Of a stretch of 64,000 bases of DNA, positions 39,264 through 47,540 are shown piece by piece. This DNA comes from CAVSWT01 sp963731745. Lineage in GTDB: Bacteria; Bacteroidota; Ignavibacteria; Ignavibacteriales; Ignavibacteriaceae. The position numbers were made by a program, and so were the translations under genes. The stretch covers positions 1 to 64,000 of the forward strand of contig CAVSWT010000011.1 in assembly GCA_963731745.1 (NCBI GenBank). Direction: 5' to 3'. A model generated the notes under the pieces. That model was not told the DNA's origin, searched no databases, and saw only the letters and a list, made by a program, of their open reading frames with translations. Positions within the stretch are counted from its first letter, which is position 1; every line of letters starts with the position of its first letter.

Positions 39264-40328
39264 TTATTGAATGTAGGGCTGTACTTTCTTTGCAGTATAT
39301 GGGTCCTTAATCTGTAACACGGAATCACGAATGATCATTTTTGTTGGTAAAAAAATTCCTTTAGGTTCAAAGTTTCTATGTGATTCAATTTGGTCAATAA
39401 GAAGCTTAGTTGCTATTTGTCCAATTTGTGTGCTCTGTTGAGCAACAGTTGTCATTGGCGTCGAAAGGAATCTTGAGTAAGGTTGGTCATCGAATGATAT
39501 CATTGAAATATCAGCAGGAATCTTTAATCCCTCCTCCGAAATTGCTCTCATTGCTCCCAGTGAAATAAGATTGCTTATAGAAAATATAGCGGTTGGTAAT
39601 TTACTTTGTTTTAATAAAAGTTTGGTTTCTAAGTATCCATTTTCTTCTCCAAAACTATCTCCAACAATTAATGATTCATTTACCACAAGATTATTTTCAA
39701 AGTGAGCATCCCGATAACCTTTTACACGATCATTATTCGGAGATGTTTTGACTAAACCTTGAATACAGGCAATACATGTATGACCATTTTCGATCAAATA
39801 GTTGACAGCATCAAATGCACCTTGATAATTATTTGATGTTACAAACGGAATTTTAAGATTTGGAAAATATCTGTCAAGTAGAACTATGGGAATATTTTTT
39901 TGTGATATATCAACTAAATGATCAACTATTAATCCTACAGGCGAGATAATTAACCCATCTACCTTACGATTGATCATAAGTTTTAAAGAAGAAGACTCTA
40001 TTTCTGTACTTTCTTCGCTATCACAAAGTAAGATTGAATAGCCTAATTTTCTTGCAGAATTTTCCACACTTTTTGCTATGCTTGAAAAGAATGGATTAGA
40101 TATATCAGGAATTATATATCCAATTGTATGTGTACGCTTTAATCTTAAACCACGTGCTAATTGATTTGGTGAGTATGATAAATCTTGTGCAGCTTTAAGA
40201 ACTAACTCTTCAGTTTCTTTACTGATTCTATAGTGAACAGACTTACCGTTGATCACACGTGAAACAGTCGAAACAGAAACACCTAATTTTTGAGCAATAC
40301 TCTTTAATGTAGGGTTGCTAGTTTTCAT
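39264..40328 (-). CDS. LacI-family transcriptional regulator
   Basis: A 354-residue regulator with the N-terminal helix-turn-helix (LKSIAQKLGVSVSTVSRVIN) and a periplasmic-binding-protein-like sensor domain (RTHTIGYIIPDISNPFF, GLIISP, ISMISFDD). It is the first gene of the minus-strand locus and should repress it until the imported sugar or its phosphate binds. Three tandem 10-bp repeats and an inverted half-site lie 52-115 bases upstream of its start and are good operator candidates. Confidence 0.92.
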   Translation of the reverse strand: MKTSNPTLKSIAQKLGVSVSTVSRVINGKSVHYRISKETEELVLKAAQDLSYSPNQLARGLRLKRTHTIGYIIPDISNPFFSSIAKSVENSARKLGYSILLCDSEESTEIESSSLKLMINRKVDGLIISPVGLIVDHLVDISQKNIPIVLLDRYFPNLKIPFVTSNNYQGAFDAVNYLIENGHTCIACIQGLVKTSPNNDRVKGYRDAHFENNLVVNESLIVGDSFGEENGYLETKLLLKQSKLPTAIFSISNLISLGAMRAISEEGLKIPADISMISFDDQPYSRFLSTPMTTVAQQSTQIGQIATKLLIDQIESHRNFEPKGIFLPTKMIIRDSVLQIKDPYTAKKVQPYIQ

Positions 40329-40380
40329 GAATTGAATAGTAGATTATTTATCGATATTAAATAAAATAATAGTTAATTGC

Positions 40381-40410
40381 ACAAACGAGCACAAACGAGC
40401 ACAAACGATT
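40381..40410. promoter_or_regulatory. three tandem ACAAACGA(GC/TT) repeats upstream of lacI
   Basis: ACAAACGAGC at 40381, ACAAACGAGC at 40391 and ACAAACGATT at 40401 are direct repeats with a 10-bp period, so the same face of the helix is presented each time. An inverted copy, AACGTTTGTC, follows at 40434-40443. They lie just upstream of the LacI start and are probable operator sites for it. Confidence 0.6.
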
Positions 40411-40503
40411 GTCCTGAAGTTAAAAAATGGAATAACGTTTGTCAAGTATATTTTAAGCAATATTTAAAATTTGTTTATTTTACTCACATTTTTCTTCAAG
40501 AAT

Positions 40504-40519
40504 GCGCAATCAATTGTGC
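40504..40519. promoter_or_regulatory. imperfect palindrome, candidate LacI-type operator
   Basis: GCGCAATCAATTGTGC is a 16-bp near-palindrome with six of eight base pairs symmetrical, the usual length of a LacI-family site. It lies about 180 bp upstream of the lacI start. It could equally serve a divergent promoter. Confidence 0.35.
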
Positions 40520-40642
40520 AAAATTTTACAAATTTTAAAAAAATAAACGTGCCGGGTAATCATTTCTACGTATTGCTTTGAGCTGTAGAATCTAACAAGT
40601 TAATTTCATTTAATTTATCGGTGGCTTAAAACATTAAAGGAA

Positions 40643-40774
40643 ATGCTTGCTTTATTTTTGTTTGCTTTTAATTTAATTGGTGAAACTCAATCAATCACTG
40701 GAAGAGTAATAAAATATGGCGTTGGCAAACCAATCGTAAAAGTAAAGTCTAAACAGATACACTACAATTTATAA
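40643..40774 (+). pseudogene. N-terminal remnant of a carboxypeptidase-regulatory-like protein
   Basis: A 43-residue frame: hydrophobic signal-like start (MLALFLFAFNLIGE) followed by ITGRVIKYGVGKPIVKVK, the first strand of a CarboxypepD_reg-like domain as found in TonB receptors and adhesins. It then meets a stop, and no continuation was found. It looks like the left-over start of a surface protein cut off by the neighbouring repeat region. Confidence 0.4.
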
Positions 40775-40825
40775 CTAAGTATAATTTTAATTTGTTATAA
40801 ATGAGTGGCTTGAATCTGGGGTAAG

Positions 40826-41266
40826 TATTGTTGTATAAGTTGAGAAAAAAGTACCTAAAAAAATATAACCGGGGTTTTAATTATCATAAGATTGAATTAG
40901 GAGCGAGGAGCTGGGTCGGGTATTGTTGTGTACGAGATTTACTGGATCTTTCAGTAAGCATATTCATGAAAACTGCCTACACATTGAGACTTAAAGTGGG
41001 GTGAGTATTGTTGTGTAATCTGTTCCCCACCTAAACAATAAATTAGAACCTGGGTTTTTACATAAATAAAATGACTGTAATTGCACGAAACCGGGTCGGG
41101 TATTGTTGTGTATGTCAATACCCAACTATCTAAACCATACCTTATCTGTCAGGGTATTTGTAACTGTTGTCTTCCTAGATTCTTCTAGCTTCATTCCATA
41201 CAAGTTCTATTTTTTAGCCAAAATTACCAACTCAACTGTCTACGTTGGGAGGGTATTGTTGTGTAC
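40826..41266 (+). repeat. five spaced copies of the TATTGTTGTGTAC motif
   Basis: Copies start at 40826 (variant ending TATAA), 40921, 41006 (ending GTAA), 41101 (ending GTAT) and 41254. Each is preceded by a G-rich block such as GGGTCGGG or GGGGTGAG, giving a consensus of about 21 bp. Start-to-start distances are 95, 85, 95 and 153 bp, all in the same orientation. The DNA between them differs and holds no gene. Two more copies lie at 6802 and 15715. The cluster is on the 3' side of the primase-helicase gene. Confidence 0.7.
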
Positions 41267-41297
41267 GGCTGTACCCGACCTACACAACCTACCACCC

Positions 41298-41579
41298 CAG
41301 TGAAAAAGTTTTCACTGCAGTGCGAAATTAAAATACGGTTTTTCACTGCAATTCATTAGAATTTTCGCATGAAAACTAATAAAAGTGAGAAAGTGAGAAA
41401 GTTTTGGCTATGACTTTTATATATTCTATATATACAATAATGTTTATATTATTTTCCATAAATTTCAATAAGAAATGTTTTTCACTTTCTCACTATTGTT
41501 TGATTTTGAGCTGTTTTCAAAGGAAGTGCAGTGAAAAAGCAGTGAAAAGTTTTTCACTGCCATTTTTACTTTTTCACTG
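41298..41579. repeat. array of CAGTGAAAA half-sites, candidate replication iterons
   Basis: CAGTGAAAA occurs at 41298, 41529 and 41540, and its complement TTTTCACTG at 41309, 41340, 41551 and 41571. 41298-41317 is a perfect 9-bp inverted repeat with a 2-base centre. The last copy overlaps the 3' end of the primase-helicase gene. Both the density and the position next to a replication protein suggest iterons for its binding, though this is not shown. Confidence 0.65.
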
Positions 41580-43890
41580 TTAAGTACTGTCTGCTGTTTG
41601 AGGACCTTTCATTGAATTCTAGGTTGTTAAAGGTTGAGTAAGTTTTTAACCATTTGGTGAAGGTGTTCTTTTTTGTTGGGAACTTATTAAACAAATCATT
41701 TTCGTAACCCATATACTTTTTGAATTCTTGAAACAGTACTTCTTTGTCATATTCATAATTGAATTGGATATAGCTTTCAGAAAATTTAATAAACTCTGCT
41801 GAAGTTTCATCAATCAATTTTCTTTGATTTAGATTCAACTGTACACAACTAATTAGCCCCTCGTCAAGATAGAGCTGCAAGCACTCCAGCATGAAGTTAT
41901 CGAAGCGGTTCCACTCATCTTCATCCCATTCGTCAAATAATAAATGGCCAAACTCATCAATGGGTTTATGTTGTTCATTGTAGAAATCGGAAAATTCAAT
42001 TTCAAACATTCTGTCCCTATAACTCGCTCCCATTCCTTTAATTGTATAGTTTGTGCTGATCATTATCTTTGGAGACTCTTCAAATTTAATTGGAAACGGC
42101 TGCTTATTTTTGTATTCAACAATCATGTCGTCAGTAATGACTGAAAACAATCTTTCAAAATCGAAGTTTGCTTTCACATCATTGAAATCGAATACCTTAG
42201 TATCAAGGCTAACCAATTGAAATGTAAAGGATGTTTTGAACTCAAAATTTTTACCGTCAACTCTCATAATATTTTTTGCATGTGAGATTGCTTTACCAAT
42301 TAAACTTTTTCCCGTTCTACCATTAGGATCTTCTGAAATTTTTTCATCACAAAGGATAACTGCTTTTGCGTTTGATTTATCTTTGTAATCATGAAGTAAG
42401 TAGCCAATTGCAGAACAAAGAGATAAAAATCTATCTTCATCACCCCGGACGACATTACGAAGGAACCGTTCATATTCCGGCATTTTATATTTAATTTTTA
42501 TGGGAGAAATATTTCGCTGAAGTATGCTTGACTCCCAGATAGGAGATTCAAGCTCTTCAAATGTTTTGAAATTAACTTCTGAATTTTTCTTTAGTTCAAT
42601 AAACCCGTTTTTATAATATGCGAATGCTTTATCCTTATAATCCCGCTTGAAATCTATTTTACTTGAAGATACACACTCAATTAAATTCTCGCCTAAGTAT
42701 TTTCCCACATGATCAATCAATTTTTCATGTACTCTTTCATCGGAGCTTTTAGCAAAGGTCAACACATGATCTTTAATTTGTGGAATGGAAAATTCAGAAC
42801 AGATATTATTTTGCATTCTTGTAAAGATGTAATCTTTGTCTAAAAATAATTTAGTAAATCCTTCATCCTCAAGAAATTTTATATAATCATTTAACATTAT
42901 TTCAACTTTAACTTCATTTTTTTCTTTAGTAATCTTCCAAAATTTTCCTTTTATAGCTGCATATTTCTTTATTAGGTCTGCGATTTGCTTTCTAACTAGG
43001 TTTTCTTCTTTTGGAGGGTTGTTTTGGTTGTTTAATAACAATCCTATTCCCATGATATCTTCATTTGAAAGACCGGCTCGAATCAATTTCCCAATGGCAG
43101 TAGCTTGATCCTTAAAACGGTTTCCTTCGTTAGTTCCTTTCCACATGCTGTTGCTGCCGATTTGCTTAAAGTTTATACCATTTTTTTTAGCATCACATTT
43201 TTCTTTTAATGATTCCAAAGCCTCAATCGGTTCAAGTTCTTCCGGGTCGATATAATCAATTTCCCTTTGTTCTTTGGCAAGTTCTTTAATCTCGTCATAG
43301 CTTAAAGAAAATAATTCATCATTGGTTAAAGGAATTGCATACAAGCCGGATTTTGAATTTATTGAATTGACATCACGAAAAAGCCCGGTACATTTATAAA
43401 CCGACTCATCAATTTGAACAATACCGGCTGTTAATTCGGCAGCAATTTTTTTGTGTATGTCCGGTAATGATTCTGAGGGAATGAAATCACCAAATAAAAT
43501 AGAAGGGATACGTATATGAAATCCTTTGCTTCCGCTAAAGTTTATTTTTAGGTATCTTAAATCAATATCATATATTGATTCCCAATGACGAAGAAGCTTT
43601 TGGACTTTAGGTAAAGACAAGTCTTTTTCATCAATGTCGATTTTAAGTTCATCGGTATAGACTGGGGCAATATAATTCTCTAAAGTATTATTGCCTTTTT
43701 CATTATAGTGGGTACGGTAGTATTCAATTATGCCTTCCTGGTGTAGAAAGTAAGAAGAATAGATTTGGTTGGTTTTATTTATTTGTGGTTTATCTGTTGA
43801 TATGTTTATAAAATGATGTCTGTGGCTAGTTTCTCCATACGCAAATTCTTTAATTACGTATTTATTTAATTCAACTTGACTCCCTTCCAT
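41566..43890 (-). CDS. primase-polymerase / SF3 helicase replication protein
   Basis: An intact 774-residue protein. The N-terminal 250 residues show the archaeo-eukaryotic primase pattern: LKIDIDEKD with the catalytic acidic pair, GSKGFHIRIP with the sxH motif, and a later LFRDVNS. The C-terminal half is a superfamily 3-like helicase (DUF5906 type) with Walker A NGRTGKSLIGKAI, Walker B-like KVFDFNDVKAN and sensor SPKIMISTNYT. Such proteins initiate replication of plasmids, phages and integrative elements. Its C-terminal codons lie inside the CAGTGAAAA array. It overlaps the upstream DUF5659-like gene by 20 bases. Confidence 0.85.
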   Translation of the reverse strand: MEGSQVELNKYVIKEFAYGETSHRHHFINISTDKPQINKTNQIYSSYFLHQEGIIEYYRTHYNEKGNNTLENYIAPVYTDELKIDIDEKDLSLPKVQKLLRHWESIYDIDLRYLKINFSGSKGFHIRIPSILFGDFIPSESLPDIHKKIAAELTAGIVQIDESVYKCTGLFRDVNSINSKSGLYAIPLTNDELFSLSYDEIKELAKEQREIDYIDPEELEPIEALESLKEKCDAKKNGINFKQIGSNSMWKGTNEGNRFKDQATAIGKLIRAGLSNEDIMGIGLLLNNQNNPPKEENLVRKQIADLIKKYAAIKGKFWKITKEKNEVKVEIMLNDYIKFLEDEGFTKLFLDKDYIFTRMQNNICSEFSIPQIKDHVLTFAKSSDERVHEKLIDHVGKYLGENLIECVSSSKIDFKRDYKDKAFAYYKNGFIELKKNSEVNFKTFEELESPIWESSILQRNISPIKIKYKMPEYERFLRNVVRGDEDRFLSLCSAIGYLLHDYKDKSNAKAVILCDEKISEDPNGRTGKSLIGKAISHAKNIMRVDGKNFEFKTSFTFQLVSLDTKVFDFNDVKANFDFERLFSVITDDMIVEYKNKQPFPIKFEESPKIMISTNYTIKGMGASYRDRMFEIEFSDFYNEQHKPIDEFGHLLFDEWDEDEWNRFDNFMLECLQLYLDEGLISCVQLNLNQRKLIDETSAEFIKFSESYIQFNYEYDKEVLFQEFKKYMGYENDLFNKFPTKKNTFTKWLKTYSTFNNLEFNERSSNSRQYLTVKK

Positions 43891-44146
43891 TTAATTTATC
43901 CTCAGAATAAGTATTTAGTTTTGAAGTATGAATGATTGACTTCAAAGTACGTATAGCCTGGCCATACGTCATAGGTTCTACCCTTGCTTTAAGAGTATAA
44001 TATTGGCTTACTAATTTATTTAGCTGTTCATCCCTATTGAAGAAAAAGGTTGTAACACCATTCTCTACTTTAGTTTGTTGCAAACTGCATCCAGATGAAA
44101 CCAGAAATGATGCTAAATAAAAATCTTTGTTAGAATAATTTTGCAT
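43871..44146 (-). CDS. DUF5659-like small protein of a mobile element
   Basis: A 91-residue protein with the pattern NKDFYLASFLVSSGCSL, TFFFNRDEQLNKLVSQYY, and a C-terminal helix QAIRTLKSIIH. This fits DUF5659, a short domain regularly encoded just before primase or helicase genes on integrated elements. Function unknown. It is translated as an operon with the primase-helicase. Confidence 0.65.
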   Translation of the reverse strand: MQNYSNKDFYLASFLVSSGCSLQQTKVENGVTTFFFNRDEQLNKLVSQYYTLKARVEPMTYGQAIRTLKSIIHTSKLNTYSEDKLNGRESS

Positions 44147-44245
44147 TTGTATTCCTCAAAATTTTTAATTTGATGTTTTGGGTTAATTTGTTGTGCAGTA
44201 TTTCGGTTGGCTTATAATTCAGTATACGCTATTTTCAGTTGCGAG

Positions 44246-44419
44246 TCAAGTGGTTTCTTCGGAAGGCAGATTACTGCTGTTTTCATCTTTATTGTCGGCT
44301 TGGGAATTTCTGTATTTACTGAGTAATTCTTCTAATGGCCGGTTTTGAGTCCTCATTTGGATGACCATTTTTTTGAATGCTCTTTGAGCTTTGGTTTTTT
44401 CCGGTAGATAATCAAACAT
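44246..44419 (-). CDS. 57-residue protein heading the primase operon
   Basis: A complete short frame that starts at 44419 after a strong GGGAGGGG ribosome site. The sequence is MFDYLPEKTKAQRAFKKMVI followed by a charged helix (RPLEELLSKYRN) and a polar acidic tail. It is the first gene of the three-gene replication operon. Family not recognised; size and charge suggest a DNA-binding or adaptor protein. Confidence 0.55.
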   Translation of the reverse strand: MFDYLPEKTKAQRAFKKMVIQMRTQNRPLEELLSKYRNSQADNKDENSSNLPSEETT

Positions 44420-44750
44420 ATAATCCCCTCCCAGGTATAATTATATAAATTTTATTGTGGAAATTGTGTTTGACAAGTTGGTAGTCTTTAGTAGTTCAAA
44501 ATTTATTATTCTATATATATAATATATGCTAAAGTACTTGGAAGTCAAGTGCCTATAATTATTGGAGACTTTTTGGAGACCTACATTAAAAATATTGAGA
44601 ATTTAAGCTAAAATTAAAACATTTATCAAATTGCATAGAATCCCTGACTCTCCGCAAATATTGTTTAATAACAATATATTACAGCCATCAATTATAACAT
44701 TCTTATAATTTTTCATTAACTATTTGTAGAATACTCTTATAATAAGTCAT
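44420..44750. other. promoter-side gap of the replication operon
   Basis: No gene. It contains the direct repeat TTGGAGAC at 44562 and 44573, and a perfect 8-bp palindrome ATATTGTT/AACAATAT at 44658-44677 with a 4-base loop. The palindrome lies about 75 bases beyond the 3' end of the GH127 gene, without a T run. Confidence 0.45.
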
Positions 44751-47459
44751 TTAGTCATGATAGAACCAACCATTTGGAACTGTCTGTTTTTCACCATCCG
44801 GCTTAGTAACTTCTAGCATAAGATCTGCGGTATTGTTTCTTTGAAAATACTGAAGCTGAAATTTGTGCTTTCCAGATTTAAGCCAGGCATAACCATCCTT
44901 CTCCTGTAAAGCATGCAATCCATCATTATCAATAATAATCTGGTTATTAATTAATAGTTTCCCTCCGTCATCACATGATAAATAAAAATGATAAATCCCG
45001 TCATCTGGTACGTCAATAAAACCATTAAAATCTGCACCGTATTTTATATCTCTATGGGGAAACAAATCGAGACTGCAATTTTTTGCACTTCCACTTTGTA
45101 TACTTTTTAAAGATTTAAAATCCGGAAGCATTTTCCAGTCACCTTCATAATATTCATAGGCTAGTCCCTGGTTAGCCGTTATTTTATCAACCGCTTCCAT
45201 TTCATAAACAACGTATAGTTTTTTCTTTGTCGTATAACTGGGCTCGTAATTTGAACTAAAAGCTTTTGCTTTGAGTGTTGCACTATGTTTTAAAATGAAG
45301 GGCTTGGTGTATAAATTAGATTTTTTGGATGGCTCAGATTCGTCAAGTGTGTAATAAATCATTGCGTCGGGCAATTCACTCTTTAAAGTAATCATCGAAG
45401 AATCTTTTGATGCGATATTTTTTACTAAACAAACCGGTTCAGCTATTCTACCGGTTACATTAGTAAAATTACCTACCAGGGGAAATATTGTTTGTCGAAG
45501 TAAAGTACTGCCGTAAGGAACGAGTGTAAGCGAATAAACGCTGTCAGAGATTCTTTCTGAAAAAGTATTTCTATTGGGAAGCGGTGGAGTATAAAGAGAC
45601 TCTTTATTAAAATCATCCTTTTGTAAATTCCATCCATACACTTTTTTTCCTTCAACTTTAAGAACTAACGGAGCATTTCCCGGATCCAAGAAATATCCTT
45701 GATTGGGTTTATTTACAACCTCAATATATTTATCAAGATTTTTATCAGGTATAACAAGAGTATAATTCCACGGTGCAGCCGGAGTCATATTATATGCAGG
45801 GAATTCTTTTGAACTATTTTTGTCGAGAGTATCAATTGTTGTTTCGGCCGGTATATCTAAAGAGTAGACAAGAGGGCCCCTCTCTATTGCAACTCCGCCA
45901 GTTGGCCAGGCTGAAACTTTTAAGTGCATGGGAAGTTTTAAAAAAATCGTATCACCATCATTAAATATTCTTTCCAAAGTGTAATAACTACCTGGCTTAG
46001 ATTTAATAGATTTTATTTCAGTTTTACTTTTAACTATTATCTCAGGATTATCACACCAGTTTGGGACTCTAAATGTAAATGAAAATGAAACAGGATTTTT
46101 TGTGTGAACAATAAATTGAATTTCTTCACTAAAAGGATAATCGGTTTGTTCTGTAATCTTAACAAACTCATCTCCAACATTAAAAGTAAACTCCGACGGC
46201 CCATAAAAGGCTGCTATGGGACCCCCTGAATTGTTTTTCATCCACATGCGGGATACATAATTTGGCATAATTCTATTTACATTTCCAGCACAGCAAGCAG
46301 TCCCGGGATTTGGCCGATAAGACATCCATTCACTGCCATGAAAAAACAAATTATGATTTGAGGTTCTATCCGCAATAACCTGGTTAGGGCATGAAAAATA
46401 TTGAAGCGCTTTAAAATCCTTTGTTACTGCTCCTGGTGCTGCATTAAAACAAGCTCGTTCTATTTTATCTGCATACTTCGGATTACCGGTTGCCATAAGT
46501 AAATAACCGATGCTCCAAGTATAATCTGCAATGTCACAAGTCTCATGACTTTCCAGTGGATCATTTCCTCTCATTCCTTCAGTTGAACTATTCACACCGT
46601 CAACAAGCATGTAATTTTCATCCACTTTATTGTACGCGTTTTCTACTGCTTCCAGGTATTCTTTCTTACCTGTATAGAGATACAGAATCGATGCAAGTTT
46701 AGCTGTTTCATTGAAGGTAACACCATGAAAATTGTATTCTAGGTAATCAGATTTCATGCGCGATAGTGTGGTGATCTCATTTGATATTTTATTGTATTCA
46801 TCGTAACAATCTTCAGCCATTTTTAATAGCCGCCTGTCTTTTGTTATTGAATAGGTCCACAAAATTATTTCAACATTTATAATATTCCGATGGCTGACAT
46901 ATGGATCTGTTTTTGAAAGATAATGCTTAAGCAATGCTTTAGGAATTTTAGGATCATGAGTCTTTTCATAATCGGCAATTAATGCTCGGAAAAAAACAAC
47001 ATGAGGCCACCGATTAAGATTACTTTTAGCTTTTAAAAATTCCGGACCCAAATATCCATCAGTATCGGCATTCTCGAGCATATAATTTATCTGCTTTAGA
47101 GCTTTATTAATTAAAACTGTATCATTGATTAGTTCACCGCAGCGCAGCATTCCATCAACCCAATATGCATTTTGTTCATATACAACCCAGCCATCTTTTG
47201 CCATAGTAGTATCATACCATCCTGTAGAATTGAAAGGAAAACCAGCAACTTCAAGATTTCCCGTCAATCCATTTGCCTGACGATTGAGATATTCTTCTAA
47301 CCAGCCTTTGGGGTAGACCGCACTTAAATCGGCTTCTATAAAAGATCCATAATATTCTACTCCGGATTTCTTTGAATCAGGATCTTTTGAAGAAGCAAAT
47401 GATAAGGAGCCTAAAAATAGGCCTAATAATAAAAGAATGGTTGTGAATCTATTAAACAT
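44751..47459 (-). CDS. GH127-family glycosidase with CHB-like and PA14 domains
   Basis: A 902-residue protein with signal peptide, a large alpha/alpha-barrel catalytic region of the GH127/GH146 (DUF1680) family and two accessory domains. The zinc-site residues of GH127 are visible: Glu and Cys in HETCDIADYTW (about residue 305) and the Cys pair in TACCAGN (about 388). The C-terminal part has a chitobiase C-terminal-like repeat (YYTLDESEP) and a PA14 domain (AYEYYEGDW). Characterised GH127 enzymes remove beta-L-arabinofuranose; the family is wide, so another furanose or uronide is possible. It is the last gene of the glycan locus. Confidence 0.85.
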   Translation of the reverse strand: MFNRFTTILLLLGLFLGSLSFASSKDPDSKKSGVEYYGSFIEADLSAVYPKGWLEEYLNRQANGLTGNLEVAGFPFNSTGWYDTTMAKDGWVVYEQNAYWVDGMLRCGELINDTVLINKALKQINYMLENADTDGYLGPEFLKAKSNLNRWPHVVFFRALIADYEKTHDPKIPKALLKHYLSKTDPYVSHRNIINVEIILWTYSITKDRRLLKMAEDCYDEYNKISNEITTLSRMKSDYLEYNFHGVTFNETAKLASILYLYTGKKEYLEAVENAYNKVDENYMLVDGVNSSTEGMRGNDPLESHETCDIADYTWSIGYLLMATGNPKYADKIERACFNAAPGAVTKDFKALQYFSCPNQVIADRTSNHNLFFHGSEWMSYRPNPGTACCAGNVNRIMPNYVSRMWMKNNSGGPIAAFYGPSEFTFNVGDEFVKITEQTDYPFSEEIQFIVHTKNPVSFSFTFRVPNWCDNPEIIVKSKTEIKSIKSKPGSYYTLERIFNDGDTIFLKLPMHLKVSAWPTGGVAIERGPLVYSLDIPAETTIDTLDKNSSKEFPAYNMTPAAPWNYTLVIPDKNLDKYIEVVNKPNQGYFLDPGNAPLVLKVEGKKVYGWNLQKDDFNKESLYTPPLPNRNTFSERISDSVYSLTLVPYGSTLLRQTIFPLVGNFTNVTGRIAEPVCLVKNIASKDSSMITLKSELPDAMIYYTLDESEPSKKSNLYTKPFILKHSATLKAKAFSSNYEPSYTTKKKLYVVYEMEAVDKITANQGLAYEYYEGDWKMLPDFKSLKSIQSGSAKNCSLDLFPHRDIKYGADFNGFIDVPDDGIYHFYLSCDDGGKLLINNQIIIDNDGLHALQEKDGYAWLKSGKHKFQLQYFQRNNTADLMLEVTKPDGEKQTVPNGWFYHD

Positions 47460-47540
47460 TAAATTGCCAATTTCATAATAATTTCATATTTACCATATAA
47501 TTCTGAATCAACCTTCCTCTCAGCGTTCTACTTTTTAATA

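Noticed and set aside
40826..41266. CRISPR array
   Set aside because: The repeated core is only 13-21 bp, varies between copies, and the intervals (about 70-140 bp between cores) are far longer than spacers; no cas gene is present.
41103..41303. Plus-strand 66-codon frame
   Set aside because: It runs through two copies of the dispersed motif, has no ribosome site and no protein-like pattern.
41944..42144. Plus-strand 66-codon frame inside the primase gene
   Set aside because: Antisense to an intact, motif-rich coding gene and without a ribosome site.
44658..44677. Terminator of the glycan locus
   Set aside because: The palindrome is perfect, but neither side carries a T run and the stem is AT-only, so termination is not supported.
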